From DASZZZ01 sp036260375 (GTDB lineage: Bacteria > Actinomycetota > CADDZG01 > WHSQ01), in NCBI GenBank assembly GCA_036260375.1, contig DASZZZ010000020.1:1-62148 (forward strand): a stretch of DNA of 62,148 bases, given 5' to 3'. Of this stretch, positions 1 to 7,862 are shown in pieces; positions within the stretch are counted from its first letter, which is position 1; each line of letters opens with the position of its first letter. Made by a program: the position numbers and the translations under genes. The notes under the pieces were generated by a model. The model searched no databases. It saw nothing but the letters and a program-made list of their open reading frames with translations, and was not told the DNA's origin.

Positions 1-142
1 GGCAGACGCTCGCTCACTAGACGCTCTCGGGTCCGGATGTGGGCCCTAGTGGGCGGGCTTGGCGGCGTGGGGTTGGTCGCGGGGCTGTACCTGTCGACGC
101 GCTGTCGCGTCCACGTCGACGCGGGCGGGTCAAGCTTGTGCC

Positions 143-631
143 ATGACGCCGGTCTCTTTCGGCGAAGCCAAGAGGTCGCCACGCGACGCCGTGGGGAACG
201 CAGGATCAGTAGAGACCGCCTTGACAAGCCTACTGTCGGACGGCGGAAGCGAAGCGCCTAGAGCCACGGGTCGCCAGCTTGACCCCGAACGGATCCGGCG
301 CCTTATGGAGGACCTGAAAGCGTCGAACTACGAGACACCGTCGAAGGACGAGGCACCGTCGAAGGACGAGACACAGTCGAAGTACCAGACGAACTTCTAC
401 TTGTACTTCCCCGAGGAAGAAGGGGCGCGACGCGCGGCGGCGAAGGCGCGCTCACTCGGTCTTGAGGTCGAGGTCCGTTTGGGGGCCGACGACGAGAACT
501 GGCTGTGCCTGGCGTCGCAGGATCTCACCTTCGACGAGTCCGATGCCGTCGAAGAGCGCCTAGTCGAGCTCGCGGGAGACCTTGGTGGAGAATTCGACGG
601 GATGGAACGAGCGACGACGCCGAGCGGTTGA
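143..631 (+). CDS. RraB-domain (ribonuclease E inhibitor-like) protein
   Basis: The C-terminal ~75 residues (from about 385 onward) read as an RraB domain: an NFYLYFP strand, a helix, an EVEVR strand, a WLCLA strand and a terminal helix ending in GGEFDGMERA. RraB proteins bind RNase E and modulate RNA decay; whether this one does is inference. The N-terminal half is low-complexity and carries a threefold SKDE-type repeat just before the domain. The frame stays open upstream of ATG 143 (first ATG at 59), no Shine-Dalgarno is visible at either, and ATG 305 is another possible start. No co-transcribed partner is seen; the next gene is convergent. Confidence 0.62.
   Translation: MTPVSFGEAKRSPRDAVGNAGSVETALTSLLSDGGSEAPRATGRQLDPERIRRLMEDLKASNYETPSKDEAPSKDETQSKYQTNFYLYFPEEEGARRAAAKARSLGLEVEVRLGADDENWLCLASQDLTFDESDAVEERLVELAGDLGGEFDGMERATTPSG
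332..385 (+). repeat. 18-bp tandem repeat, three copies, inside the RraB-like gene
   Basis: Three in-frame 18-bp units (332-349, 350-367, 368-385) each encode a hexapeptide of the pattern E-T/A-P/Q-S-K-D/Y. The first two differ at a single base and the third is more diverged. They form a charged linker directly before the RraB domain. Confidence 0.85.
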
Positions 632-718
632 GACGACCGACGCCGATGGCCGGTAGCTTCAAGCGGGCAACGTCGCGACGACGCTGAAGAGTCCCGCGAC
701 CCCGCGGCCGCGCGCGCC

Positions 719-1252
719 TCAGCGTTCGGCGAGCTTGCGGTAGCGGCCTCTGAAGTAGACGAGCGGGTCGTCTAGCTCGGCGACCTCGACCGCGTCGACG
801 CGGCCCACCACGAGCTGCTGGTAGCCCGCGGGCGACGTCGCCTCGAGGCGACACGAGGCGCGGTTCGGGAGCGCGCGCAGCACCGGCCCCCACTGCGTGT
901 GCTCGACGTCGAGGCCGGCGAACATCCCGCCCGGGCTCGGCGTCAGGCCGGCGAAGCGCTCGGCGAGCGCGCGCTCGGCGCGGCCCAGCACGTGGACGAC
1001 GAACGCCCCCGTGTCGCCGATCGTGTCCCACAGGTCCTTGGTGTCGGACATCAACCCGAGCACGCGCGGCGGGTCGCCCTCGGCGACGACGACGGACGAC
1101 ATCGTGAGGCCGGCCGGGGCGTCGACAGGGCCCGACGTCCACACCGTGACCCCCGCGGTCAGGCGCCCGCGCAGTCGTCGCGCCGGGTCGCGCGCCTCGA
1201 CCGGCGCGACGAACGGGTTGTCGTAGTGCACCTCGGCGCGGCCGTCGTCCAT
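719..1252 (-). CDS. Flavin reductase-like (FMN-binding split barrel) protein
   Basis: About 177 residues matching the flavin reductase-like family, whose members bind FMN and often supply reduced flavin to monooxygenases. Visible features are the RLRGRLTAGVTVWTSG start of the barrel, the AGLTMSS segment, which is the usual FMN-contact region, a PPRVLGLMS strand, and FVVHVLGRAERALAERFAG, the typical helix after the core. The chosen start gives an MDDGRAEVHYDN N-terminus; an in-frame ATG 12 codons upstream (1288) is less likely because the family normally begins close to the barrel. No Shine-Dalgarno is visible. It is a lone leftward gene between two rightward ones, so the substrate is not indicated by context. 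Confidence 0.7.
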   Translation of the reverse strand: MDDGRAEVHYDNPFVAPVEARDPARRLRGRLTAGVTVWTSGPVDAPAGLTMSSVVVAEGDPPRVLGLMSDTKDLWDTIGDTGAFVVHVLGRAERALAERFAGLTPSPGGMFAGLDVEHTQWGPVLRALPNRASCRLEATSPAGYQQLVVGRVDAVEVAELDDPLVYFRGRYRKLAER

Positions 1253-1439
1253 CGCCCGCAACGGTAATCGCTGCCGCCCGGAGCGCAACGCGCCATGTCC
1301 GTTTTCTATGTTTTGGGCCGATACGAGAGACCGAGTTCAATGTTCGTGGTTCAATGCCCTGGAGGAGAGCGGGCCCCGCCGTCGAACCGAACGGCCACAC
1401 GCATCGACTGGCCCGTCGCGGACAAGGAGAGAGATCCCC

Positions 1440-4400
1440 ATGCGCAAAGCCGTTGCCCTGCTGCTGCTCGCGTGCCTCGTAGGCGCGCTGCCCGCGGCGT
1501 CGTCTGCGTCCACGACCGTGGACACCGCCAAGATGGACTCGGCGCTCGCCACGGTCGTGACCGAGGGCGGCTATCCCGACGACTTCCCGATCGACGAGCT
1601 GGTACGGAACTACCGTCCCGGCGACGTCTACTACCTCGCCAAGCTCGACGTCGCGAACGCCGACGCGCTGAGCGCGCTCGAGGCCGCCGGCGCGCGCCTG
1701 CGCCACTCGTTCGCGTCGATCCGGTGGGTCGCGCTGGTGTCGTCCGTCGACGCGGTCGACGACGTCGCCGCGCTCGGCTTCGTCGACCGCCTGGTGCTCG
1801 ACCGCGTCCACCGCATCATGGGCACGCAGGTCCTGGCCGACCCCGTCATCGGGGACCAGTCGAAGCGCGGCACGGCCGACGTCGGCGCCGAGACGCTGTG
1901 GCGCCGCGGCGTGACGGGCAAGGGCGTGACCGTCGGCGTCGCCGACACCGGCATCGACGGGCTCCATCCGGACCTCGACGACAACGACTGGCAGCGCTGG
2001 CGCACGCCGACGCTGGCGTCGAAGATCACGTCGTTCGTCGACTGCTCGCCGGTCGTGCCGCTCGTCGAGGGCGACTGCGCGACGACGCCCGCGTACGACG
2101 ACAACGGCCACGGCACGCACGTGTCGGGCATCGCGACCGGGACCGCCGAGGGCGGCGGCGCGGCGCAGAACGGGCTCTTCCCGGGCATGGCGCCGGAGGC
2201 GTCGCTGGCCGGGGCGAAGGTCTGCACCGCCGCGGGCGCGTGCCTCAACAGCGCGGTCATGGCGGGTCTCGAGTTCCTCGCGACCGAGAAGGCCGCCGGC
2301 GGCGCCGGCGCCGACGTCGTCAACGTCAGCCTCGGCTCGGGGCGCTTCTACGGCGCGGGCCTGTTCGGCGCCGAGCAGGTCACGAACAACGACCCCGAGG
2401 CGCAGCTCGTCAACGACCTCGCGCAGCGCAACAACGTCGTGTTCGCGATCTCGGCCGGCAACAGCGGCCCGACGCTGCAGAGCACGGGCTCGCCGTCGGT
2501 CGCGAGCCAGGCGATCTCGGTCGGCGCAGCGGTCGCGGACTTCGACCGCGACCACCCCGTCGGCGAGACGCTGCACGGGGAGTTCGGCAACGTCCGTCCC
2601 GAGGCCGCCGCGGCCGGCGCGAGCGCTATCGCCGGCTTCAGCTCGCGCGGCCCCACCGGCGACCGCCTCATCAAGCCCGACCTCACGGCGCCGGGCGTCT
2701 ACTACGTCGCCGCGGAGTCGACCGAGGGGGCCGAGGTGTCCGCCGCCGACCTCGCGCACAACAACCACTTCTCGACCGACAAGACGTACGCGGTGCTGTC
2801 GGGGACGTCGATGTCCGCGCCCGCCGCGGCCGGCGCGACGGCGCTCGTGATCCAGGGCTACCGCAAGGACGTCGGGCAGATGCCGGCGTACTTCCGCACC
2901 AAGGCCGCGCTCGTCAACACCGCCGGCACCGACGCGTACGAGGGCTCGGTCGCCGGGCTCATCGGCACGATCGAGGCCAAGGCGACCGACCGGCCCCCGT
3001 CCGACCTGTACCCGATCCGCAACGACGACTGGGTCGGCGTCACGGGCGAGGGCCCGGGTCGCATCGACGTGCCGGCCGCGCACCTCGCGTTGACCAAGGG
3101 CGTCATCGCGTACACGCCGCAGACCGGCGCGCTCGACGACATCCACGAGCTGCAGCCGTCGTGGTCGATCGACGACCTCGGTCCCGGCCACGTCGTCAGC
3201 CGCACGTTCGTGCTGCGCGGCGGTCCCCTCCTCCAGGGGACGGGCCGGACGACGTTCGAGGTCGCGTCGAACCGCGAGGCGCGCGGCGTCATGCCCGCGC
3301 CGGCGTCGTGGTTCAGCCTGCCGGCCGAGGTCACGACCGCGGCGCGCACCGACACGCCGTTCCGCGTCGGCCTCAACGTGCCGACGACGGCCGCGCCGGG
3401 CCACTACGCGGCGACGATCGTGGGCCGCGCCGCGCTCGACAACGGCGTCACGCAGATCGTCAGAATCCCGGTGCAGTTCTTCGTGCGCCTCGTCGAGCCG
3501 CGTCCCGCCGAGGGCGCCGGCACGTCGATCGAGGGCCCGATCTGGGCATCGGCGGCGACCGACTACACTTACGCAGGTCTGCAGGCCGAGGACATCTACA
3601 CCGACTGGACGATGATCCCGCTGCGCGTGACCGAGGGCACCGAGCGCGTCGACCTCTCCGTCTACGACGTCGACGGCACCGACCACATGGACGTGTTCGC
3701 CTTCGACCAGAACGGCGAGGAGATCGACTCGACCGTGTCGTTCTTCATCGACCATGCGGCGCCGGCCGGCGCGCTCTACGCGCCGACCACGAAGGACGAT
3801 CCGGCGACCGTGTCGCTGTTCGACGGCGACGACCTCAAGGACGTCACGCTGCCTCGCACGATCTGGCTCGCGGTGTCCGACAGCGGCCCGGCCGAGCCCA
3901 GGACGTTCGCGACGTACCACCTCGACGTCGACGTCGTGGGGGGCACGGGCGGCGGGACGACGCCGGCCGAGCGCATCCACTCCGGACAGCACGCGTGGTG
4001 GAGCGGCAGCGCGACCAACGGCGCGTCGCAGCTGACCGAGGCCGTCGACCTGACCGGCGTCGGCGCGGCGGCCGCGCCGAAGCTGAAGTTCTGGACGTGG
4101 TACCAGCTCGAGGACGGCTACGACTGGGCGTACGCGCTCGTGTCGGACGACGGCGGCGCGACGTGGACGAGCCTGGCGACGACCGCGGCGAACAACTCCG
4201 GCACCACGACGCTCGATCCGATCGGGACTACCGGCGGCGAGCTCGGCGGCAGCAAGGAGTACCCGAACGGCCTGACCGGCACGTCGGGGCAGCCGCCGAA
4301 CTTCCTCGGCCAGAACCCGCTCGAGCCTGCGTACACGCAGCACACGGCCGATTTGTCCGACTACGCGGGCAAGAGGGTGCTGCTGCGCTTCGCCTACACG

Positions 4401-4571
4401 TCGGACGGCGGCGTCAACCTCGAGAACTTCTACGTGGACGACGTCGCGATCGTCGACGGCGCCGGCAACGCGCTGAGCGTCGGCGTGACGAACCCGGACA
4501 ACGCCGAGACGCAAGGCGCGTGGACGGCGGCGGGCAACCCGGGCTTCCAGTGGGTGACGTCCGACTCGTAG
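1440..4571 (+). CDS. Large secreted S8 subtilisin-like serine protease
   Basis: A 1043-residue exported subtilase. A signal peptide (MRKAVALLLLACLVGALPAA) follows ATG 1440, which has an AAGGAGAG Shine-Dalgarno 8 bases upstream; that decides the start over in-frame upstream codons. The triad is Asp169 (VADTGIDG), His224 (NGHGTHVSG) and Ser457 (GTSMSAP), with AISAGNSGP as the oxyanion-hole segment. The long gap between His and Ser suggests an inserted PA-like domain. Residues about 510-850 look like beta-rich fibronectin-like modules. Residues about 850-1030 resemble the immune-inhibitor-A/MAM-like jelly roll (WWSGSAT, FWTWYQLEDGYDWAYALVSD, FYVDDVAIVDG). It probably degrades extracellular protein. 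It is monocistronic and ends in a strong hairpin. Confidence 0.9.
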   Translation: MRKAVALLLLACLVGALPAASSASTTVDTAKMDSALATVVTEGGYPDDFPIDELVRNYRPGDVYYLAKLDVANADALSALEAAGARLRHSFASIRWVALVSSVDAVDDVAALGFVDRLVLDRVHRIMGTQVLADPVIGDQSKRGTADVGAETLWRRGVTGKGVTVGVADTGIDGLHPDLDDNDWQRWRTPTLASKITSFVDCSPVVPLVEGDCATTPAYDDNGHGTHVSGIATGTAEGGGAAQNGLFPGMAPEASLAGAKVCTAAGACLNSAVMAGLEFLATEKAAGGAGADVVNVSLGSGRFYGAGLFGAEQVTNNDPEAQLVNDLAQRNNVVFAISAGNSGPTLQSTGSPSVASQAISVGAAVADFDRDHPVGETLHGEFGNVRPEAAAAGASAIAGFSSRGPTGDRLIKPDLTAPGVYYVAAESTEGAEVSAADLAHNNHFSTDKTYAVLSGTSMSAPAAAGATALVIQGYRKDVGQMPAYFRTKAALVNTAGTDAYEGSVAGLIGTIEAKATDRPPSDLYPIRNDDWVGVTGEGPGRIDVPAAHLALTKGVIAYTPQTGALDDIHELQPSWSIDDLGPGHVVSRTFVLRGGPLLQGTGRTTFEVASNREARGVMPAPASWFSLPAEVTTAARTDTPFRVGLNVPTTAAPGHYAATIVGRAALDNGVTQIVRIPVQFFVRLVEPRPAEGAGTSIEGPIWASAATDYTYAGLQAEDIYTDWTMIPLRVTEGTERVDLSVYDVDGTDHMDVFAFDQNGEEIDSTVSFFIDHAAPAGALYAPTTKDDPATVSLFDGDDLKDVTLPRTIWLAVSDSGPAEPRTFATYHLDVDVVGGTGGGTTPAERIHSGQHAWWSGSATNGASQLTEAVDLTGVGAAAAPKLKFWTWYQLEDGYDWAYALVSDDGGATWTSLATTAANNSGTTTLDPIGTTGGELGGSKEYPNGLTGTSGQPPNFLGQNPLEPAYTQHTADLSDYAGKRVLLRFAYTSDGGVNLENFYVDDVAIVDGAGNALSVGVTNPDNAETQGAWTAAGNPGFQWVTSDS

Positions 4572-4594
4572 ACCACCAACAAGCTCCGTGAACG

Positions 4595-4614
4595 CGGGGC
4601 CCTTCGGGGCCCCG
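4595..4614 (+). terminator. GC-rich hairpin with TTCG tetraloop after the subtilase
   Basis: An 8-bp perfect stem (CGGGGCCC with GGGCCCCG) closed by a TTCG tetraloop on a C-G pair, the exceptionally stable cUUCGg configuration. It lies 24 bases past the subtilase stop. There is no T-run, which is common for GC-rich actinobacterial terminators. Confidence 0.75.
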
Positions 4615-4646
4615 TGTCGCGCGCGGCGTGTCGCGCAAAGTTTCTC

Positions 4647-4675
4647 TTGCGGTCGCGCCGTGGTGGGCCCATAAT
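4647..4675 (+). promoter_or_regulatory. Sigma-70-like promoter for the 27-residue peptide gene
   Basis: A TTGCGG -35 (4647-4652) and a CATAAT -10 (4670-4675) are separated by exactly 17 bp. The -10 matches TATAAT at five of six positions, which is notable in such GC-rich DNA. Transcription should begin near 4682, leaving a leader of about 40 bases before the small gene. Confidence 0.65.
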
Positions 4676-4720
4676 CCCGCGCGGGGCATCAACGGCGTCG
4701 AGGGGGAAGGGGGTGACGAG

Positions 4721-4804
4721 ATGACTCGTGCCGCGCTCAAGTACACCAAGTTCGCCATCAGCTCGCTGACGGCAGTCGTCTTCGCGACGGCTCCGAGCTC
4801 GTAA
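4721..4804 (+). CDS. 27-residue cationic/hydrophobic peptide of unknown function
   Basis: A tiny reading frame beginning MTRAALKYTK and ending FATAPSS. It has three basic residues near the N-terminus followed by a hydrophobic run (FAISSLTAVVFATA) that could be a membrane segment or a signal peptide. A purine-rich Shine-Dalgarno (GGGGAAGGGGGTGA) lies just upstream of ATG 4721. The gene sits alone between a good promoter (4647-4675) and a classical intrinsic terminator (4822-4858), so it should give its own transcript of about 175 bases. I do not recognise the family. Alternatively the transcript is a small RNA and the frame is incidental, though the Shine-Dalgarno argues for translation. Another small gene in this window (54373-54495) also begins MTRA. 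Confidence 0.5.
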   Translation: MTRAALKYTKFAISSLTAVVFATAPSS

Positions 4805-4821
4805 CGACAGCCTTCACGGAT

Positions 4822-4858
4822 CGGGGGGCGCCCTCGGGCGCCCCCCGCGTCCCTTTTT
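4822..4858 (+). terminator. Intrinsic terminator after the 27-residue peptide gene
   Basis: A 12-base inverted repeat (4822-4833 with 4836-4847) of almost pure G-C pairs, followed by GCGTCCC and then five T (4854-4858). This is the most classical rho-independent terminator in the window. It separates the peptide unit from the downstream adenylating-enzyme gene. Confidence 0.85.
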
Positions 4859-4870
4859 CCTTCGACCCTC

Positions 4871-6346
4871 ATGCTCGACACCGCGCTTGCACAGTTCCGC
4901 TACGGCATGGCGTCCGCGTTCGGCCGGCGCGTCCGCGCCTCGGACGTGCACAAGCTCGTGCGCGACGTCGTCGCGGCGCGCGCGGAACACGGGGGCCTCG
5001 ACGAAGAGCAGCTCGAGCAGATGCGCGGCGCCGCGATCGATCCCGAGATGCGCCGCCTCATCGCCGAGCGTCGCATGCGCAAGCTCCTTCGGATCGCTCG
5101 CGACCGCACCCCGTTCTACGGGGCGCGCTTCCGAGCGCTGGGCATCGGACCACGGGACGTGTCGCTCGACACGCTGCACGAGCTCCCCGTCACGACGCGC
5201 GCCGAGCTCAAGTCGCTTCCCGAGGCGTTCGTCAGCCGCACCGCCTCGCCCGTGCTGCGCGCGACCACGACGGGCACGACGGGCGAGCCGACGTCGATCT
5301 GGTTCTCGCGCTACGAGCTCGACGTCGCAGCCGGGTTCGGCGCGATCGCGTCGGTGGTCAACCTGGGATGGGGGCCGGAGGTCATGGTCCAGTCGAACAT
5401 CAGCTCGCGCGCGATGGTCGGCGTGCTGACGGCCGCCACCGGGTGCGCGCTGATCGGAGCGACGTTCGACCAGGTGGGCATCATCGATCCCGAGGAGGCT
5501 CTCGGACGGCTCGCGGCCCCCGTGCACGTGCCCGGCAAGACGACGCGCGTCTCGATCCTCAGCACCTACGCGAGCTACCTCGGCCTGCTCGTCGACGCCG
5601 CCGAGGCGTCGGGGCACACGCCCGCCGACTTCGAGCTGCGCCAGATCGTCTGCGGAGGAGAGGTCTTGTCGGATGCGTTGCGGCGGCGGGCCGAGGACGT
5701 CTTCGGCGCAGAGCTCGTCGACATCTACGGGATGACGGAGATCTTCCCCCTCGGCGGCACGGCGTGCAGCCAGGGACACCTCCACCTCTCCGTGGAGCAG
5801 GGCGTCATGGAGGTCGTCGACGTCGACACCGGACGTCCCGCTGCGCCCGGGCGCGTGGGGACGCTCGTCGTCACGCCGTTCTATCCGTTTCGCGAGACGA
5901 CGCTGCTGTTCCGCTTCGACACCGGCGACCTCGTCCGCACGCTCGACGACACCGAGCTGACGTGCGAGCTCGCCGCCCTGCCGGCGACGTCGCCGGTCCT
6001 GGGCAAGCGGGAGTCGTCGGTGCAGGTGGGCGACGTCCTCGTCACCGACCGAGACGTGCGCGACGTGATCGACGCCGACCGCGGCGTGCCGCTGCCCGCG
6101 CGCTTCGTCCTGTCGCCGGGCGACGGCGGCGTCGACGTCGACGTGCTCGTCCGCCCACCGCGCGACGACGCCGAGCACCGGCTCGTCGCGGCGTTCCACC
6201 GGGCCGGAGTGCCGGTCGCGGCGGTGCGGTGTCACGTCGACCGCTCGACGATGCCGCGCATGCCGGCGATGCGCTGCGACCTGCGCGAGACGACGTTCAC
6301 GCGGCGCATGCCGGCACCGGAGAGGTTGCATGGTTCCCCAGCCTGA
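4871..6346 (+). CDS. PaaK/CapK-like AMP-forming acyl-CoA ligase family protein
   Basis: A 491-residue member of the phenylacetate-CoA ligase/coenzyme F390 synthetase-like adenylate-forming family. Visible signatures are the phosphate-binding loop TTTGTTGEPTSIW, the A5-type motif DIYGMTEIFPLGG, and the FRFDTGDLVR motif with the ribose-binding Asp. Residues up to about 100 are the usual all-helical N-terminus (RTPFYGARFRALGI). The expected reaction is activation of a carboxylate with ATP, then transfer to CoA or another acceptor; the substrate cannot be read. The paa operon in this window lies about 45 kb away, so a link to phenylacetate is unproven. ATG 4871 lacks a clear Shine-Dalgarno and ATG 4910 is an alternative. 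It overlaps the next gene by 17 bases, which suggests co-translation. Confidence 0.75.
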   Translation: MLDTALAQFRYGMASAFGRRVRASDVHKLVRDVVAARAEHGGLDEEQLEQMRGAAIDPEMRRLIAERRMRKLLRIARDRTPFYGARFRALGIGPRDVSLDTLHELPVTTRAELKSLPEAFVSRTASPVLRATTTGTTGEPTSIWFSRYELDVAAGFGAIASVVNLGWGPEVMVQSNISSRAMVGVLTAATGCALIGATFDQVGIIDPEEALGRLAAPVHVPGKTTRVSILSTYASYLGLLVDAAEASGHTPADFELRQIVCGGEVLSDALRRRAEDVFGAELVDIYGMTEIFPLGGTACSQGHLHLSVEQGVMEVVDVDTGRPAAPGRVGTLVVTPFYPFRETTLLFRFDTGDLVRTLDDTELTCELAALPATSPVLGKRESSVQVGDVLVTDRDVRDVIDADRGVPLPARFVLSPGDGGVDVDVLVRPPRDDAEHRLVAAFHRAGVPVAAVRCHVDRSTMPRMPAMRCDLRETTFTRRMPAPERLHGSPA

Positions 6347-7388
6347 GAACGTCGTCGTCGTCGTCGCACAGCTGGCGGTCATCGTCGGCCTGGCTCTCGT
6401 GTATCTGAGGGTCGTCGACATGCCGCGCGCCGTCGCCGGCGTCTACACGCTGCGCGACATCTTCGTGATGCTCGGTCTCATCGTCGTGCTCCCTCTGATC
6501 TACCTCAGGCTCCCGGGGATCGTGCTGACGGTCATCCTCGTCGTCGTGTTCTCGACCGTGATCACGTACACGGTCGCTCCGCTGCTGCCGCGCGTCGTGC
6601 CCGTGCTCGTCGCGCTGGCGCTCGTCGGAGCAGACGTGTGGATGGCGAGCACGCGCGCCGACACGTCGATCGGGCCAGGCTTTCTCGCCCTCAACGACCT
6701 CGTCGTCGCGATCGCGGCGATCGGAGTCTCGAACCTCTACGCGCAGAACGGCATGAAGTCGAGGGACGTCGCGGTGTTCGCCTTCGGTCTCGCTATCTAC
6801 GACGTGATCGCGACCGCATGGCTTCCCATCATGCTCGAGTTCTTCACGCGCCTGCTGTCGTTGCCCCTGCTGCCCGCGCTCGCGTGGGGCGGGCGCACCG
6901 GCGGCGCGGCCATCGGCCTCGGCGACGTCCTGTTGATCACGCTCTGGAGCGTCGTCGCCGCGAAGGCGTTCGGGATGCGCGCCGCGCTCGTGTCGGCGGC
7001 GACGTCGCTGTCGTGCGTCGTTGGGATCTTCGTCGCGATGATGAACGGCGTCCTCGACGAGATCGTCCCCGCGATGGTGTTCCTCGGTCCGTTGATGGTC
7101 GTGCAGCAGGTCGTCTTTCGGTGGCACTACGGCCGCGACCGGACGATGCAGGAGATGCGGACGTCGAGCGCGGTGCGCGTCGCGGGCGATCCGGCGCGCG
7201 CGGAGCTCGAGCGCGCGCTCGAGACCCGCGTCGCGCTGCTCGACGCGACGGCCGACGAGTACGCGGCGACGTGGCGCGGCGAGGTCGTGGCGACCGCTCC
7301 GACGCGGTGGGCGGTCGTGCACGCGGCGCGCGCCGCGCGTCCCGACGTCGTCCCGGTGATCGTGCGTCTGGTCCCGGACACTCGCTGA
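6330..7388 (+). CDS. Polytopic membrane protein, unknown function
   Basis: A 352-residue protein with about seven or eight hydrophobic segments in the first 260 residues (VVVVVAQLAVIVGLALVYL, LGLIVVLPLIYL, VLTVILVVVFSTVITYTVAP, VLVALALVGADVWM and others). A soluble C-terminal tail of about 90 residues is rich in Arg, Glu and Ala and probably helical. I do not recognise the family. The start lies inside the end of the adenylating-enzyme gene, so the two are translationally coupled and probably act together, for example in making or moving an acylated envelope compound; that role is inference. Confidence 0.7.
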   Translation: MVPQPENVVVVVAQLAVIVGLALVYLRVVDMPRAVAGVYTLRDIFVMLGLIVVLPLIYLRLPGIVLTVILVVVFSTVITYTVAPLLPRVVPVLVALALVGADVWMASTRADTSIGPGFLALNDLVVAIAAIGVSNLYAQNGMKSRDVAVFAFGLAIYDVIATAWLPIMLEFFTRLLSLPLLPALAWGGRTGGAAIGLGDVLLITLWSVVAAKAFGMRAALVSAATSLSCVVGIFVAMMNGVLDEIVPAMVFLGPLMVVQQVVFRWHYGRDRTMQEMRTSSAVRVAGDPARAELERALETRVALLDATADEYAATWRGEVVATAPTRWAVVHAARAARPDVVPVIVRLVPDTR

Positions 7389-7410
7389 CGTCGGCGATTC
7401 CCGACACCCG

Positions 7411-7426
7411 CTGACGCCGTCGTCAG
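7411..7426. terminator. Bidirectional hairpin between convergent genes
   Basis: CTGACG (7411-7416) pairs with CGTCAG (7421-7426) around a 4-base loop, between the stop of the membrane-protein gene and the stop of the CsaA-like gene, whose last bases form the right arm. No T-run is present. Confidence 0.4.
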
Positions 7427-7818
7427 GCGATCGGCGCTCCGGGCTCGACGCCGTCCTCCAGCTGCAGCAGGCGCACCGTTCCGTCGGCGTCGAGCGCGCC
7501 GAGGACGAGGAACTCGCTCTTGAACCCCGCGATGCGCTTGGCGCCGAGGTTGATCGCGCCGACGACCATGCGCCCGAGCAGCTCGTCGCGCGCGTAGTTG
7601 CGGATCTGCGCGCTGCTCTGCAGCGTCCCGACCACCGGCCCGAAGTCGACCGTGATGAGCCACGACGGCTTGCGCGCCTTGGGCAGCTCGTCGACCGCGA
7701 CGACGCGTCCGGCTCTGAGATCGAGCGCGAAGAACGCGTCCGCGCCGACGTCGGGCTTGCGCTCGAGACCCTCGACGGCGTAGGGAAGTCGCTCGGGGTC
7801 GATCTCGTGTTGCGGCAC
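7423..7818 (-). CDS. CsaA-like tRNA-binding OB-fold protein
   Basis: A 131-residue stand-alone tRNA-binding domain related to CsaA/YgjH and to the Trbp111-type domain of some aminoacyl-tRNA synthetases. Diagnostic parts are FFALDLRAGRVVAVDELPKARKPSWLITVDFG, read as two strands, then GTLQSSAQIRNYARDELLGRMVVGAINLGAKRIAGFKSEFLVLG. The family is small, cytoplasmic and dimeric; members bind tRNA or act as chaperones. It lies 44 bases downstream of uvsE on the same strand, so the two may share a transcript, but no functional link is obvious. Residues 1-25 are an extra N-terminal segment. Confidence 0.82.
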   Translation of the reverse strand: MPQHEIDPERLPYAVEGLERKPDVGADAFFALDLRAGRVVAVDELPKARKPSWLITVDFGPVVGTLQSSAQIRNYARDELLGRMVVGAINLGAKRIAGFKSEFLVLGALDADGTVRLLQLEDGVEPGAPIA

Positions 7819-7862
7819 GGCGAGACCCTAACGCGACGCGCGCGCGTGAGTCGCGCGCGCCG

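Noticed and set aside
525..4514. A 1329-codon open frame on the minus strand opposite the large subtilase
   Set aside because: It is Arg/Val/Asp-rich with no domain, lies antisense to a protease with a full catalytic triad, and is the expected long shadow frame in high-GC coding DNA.
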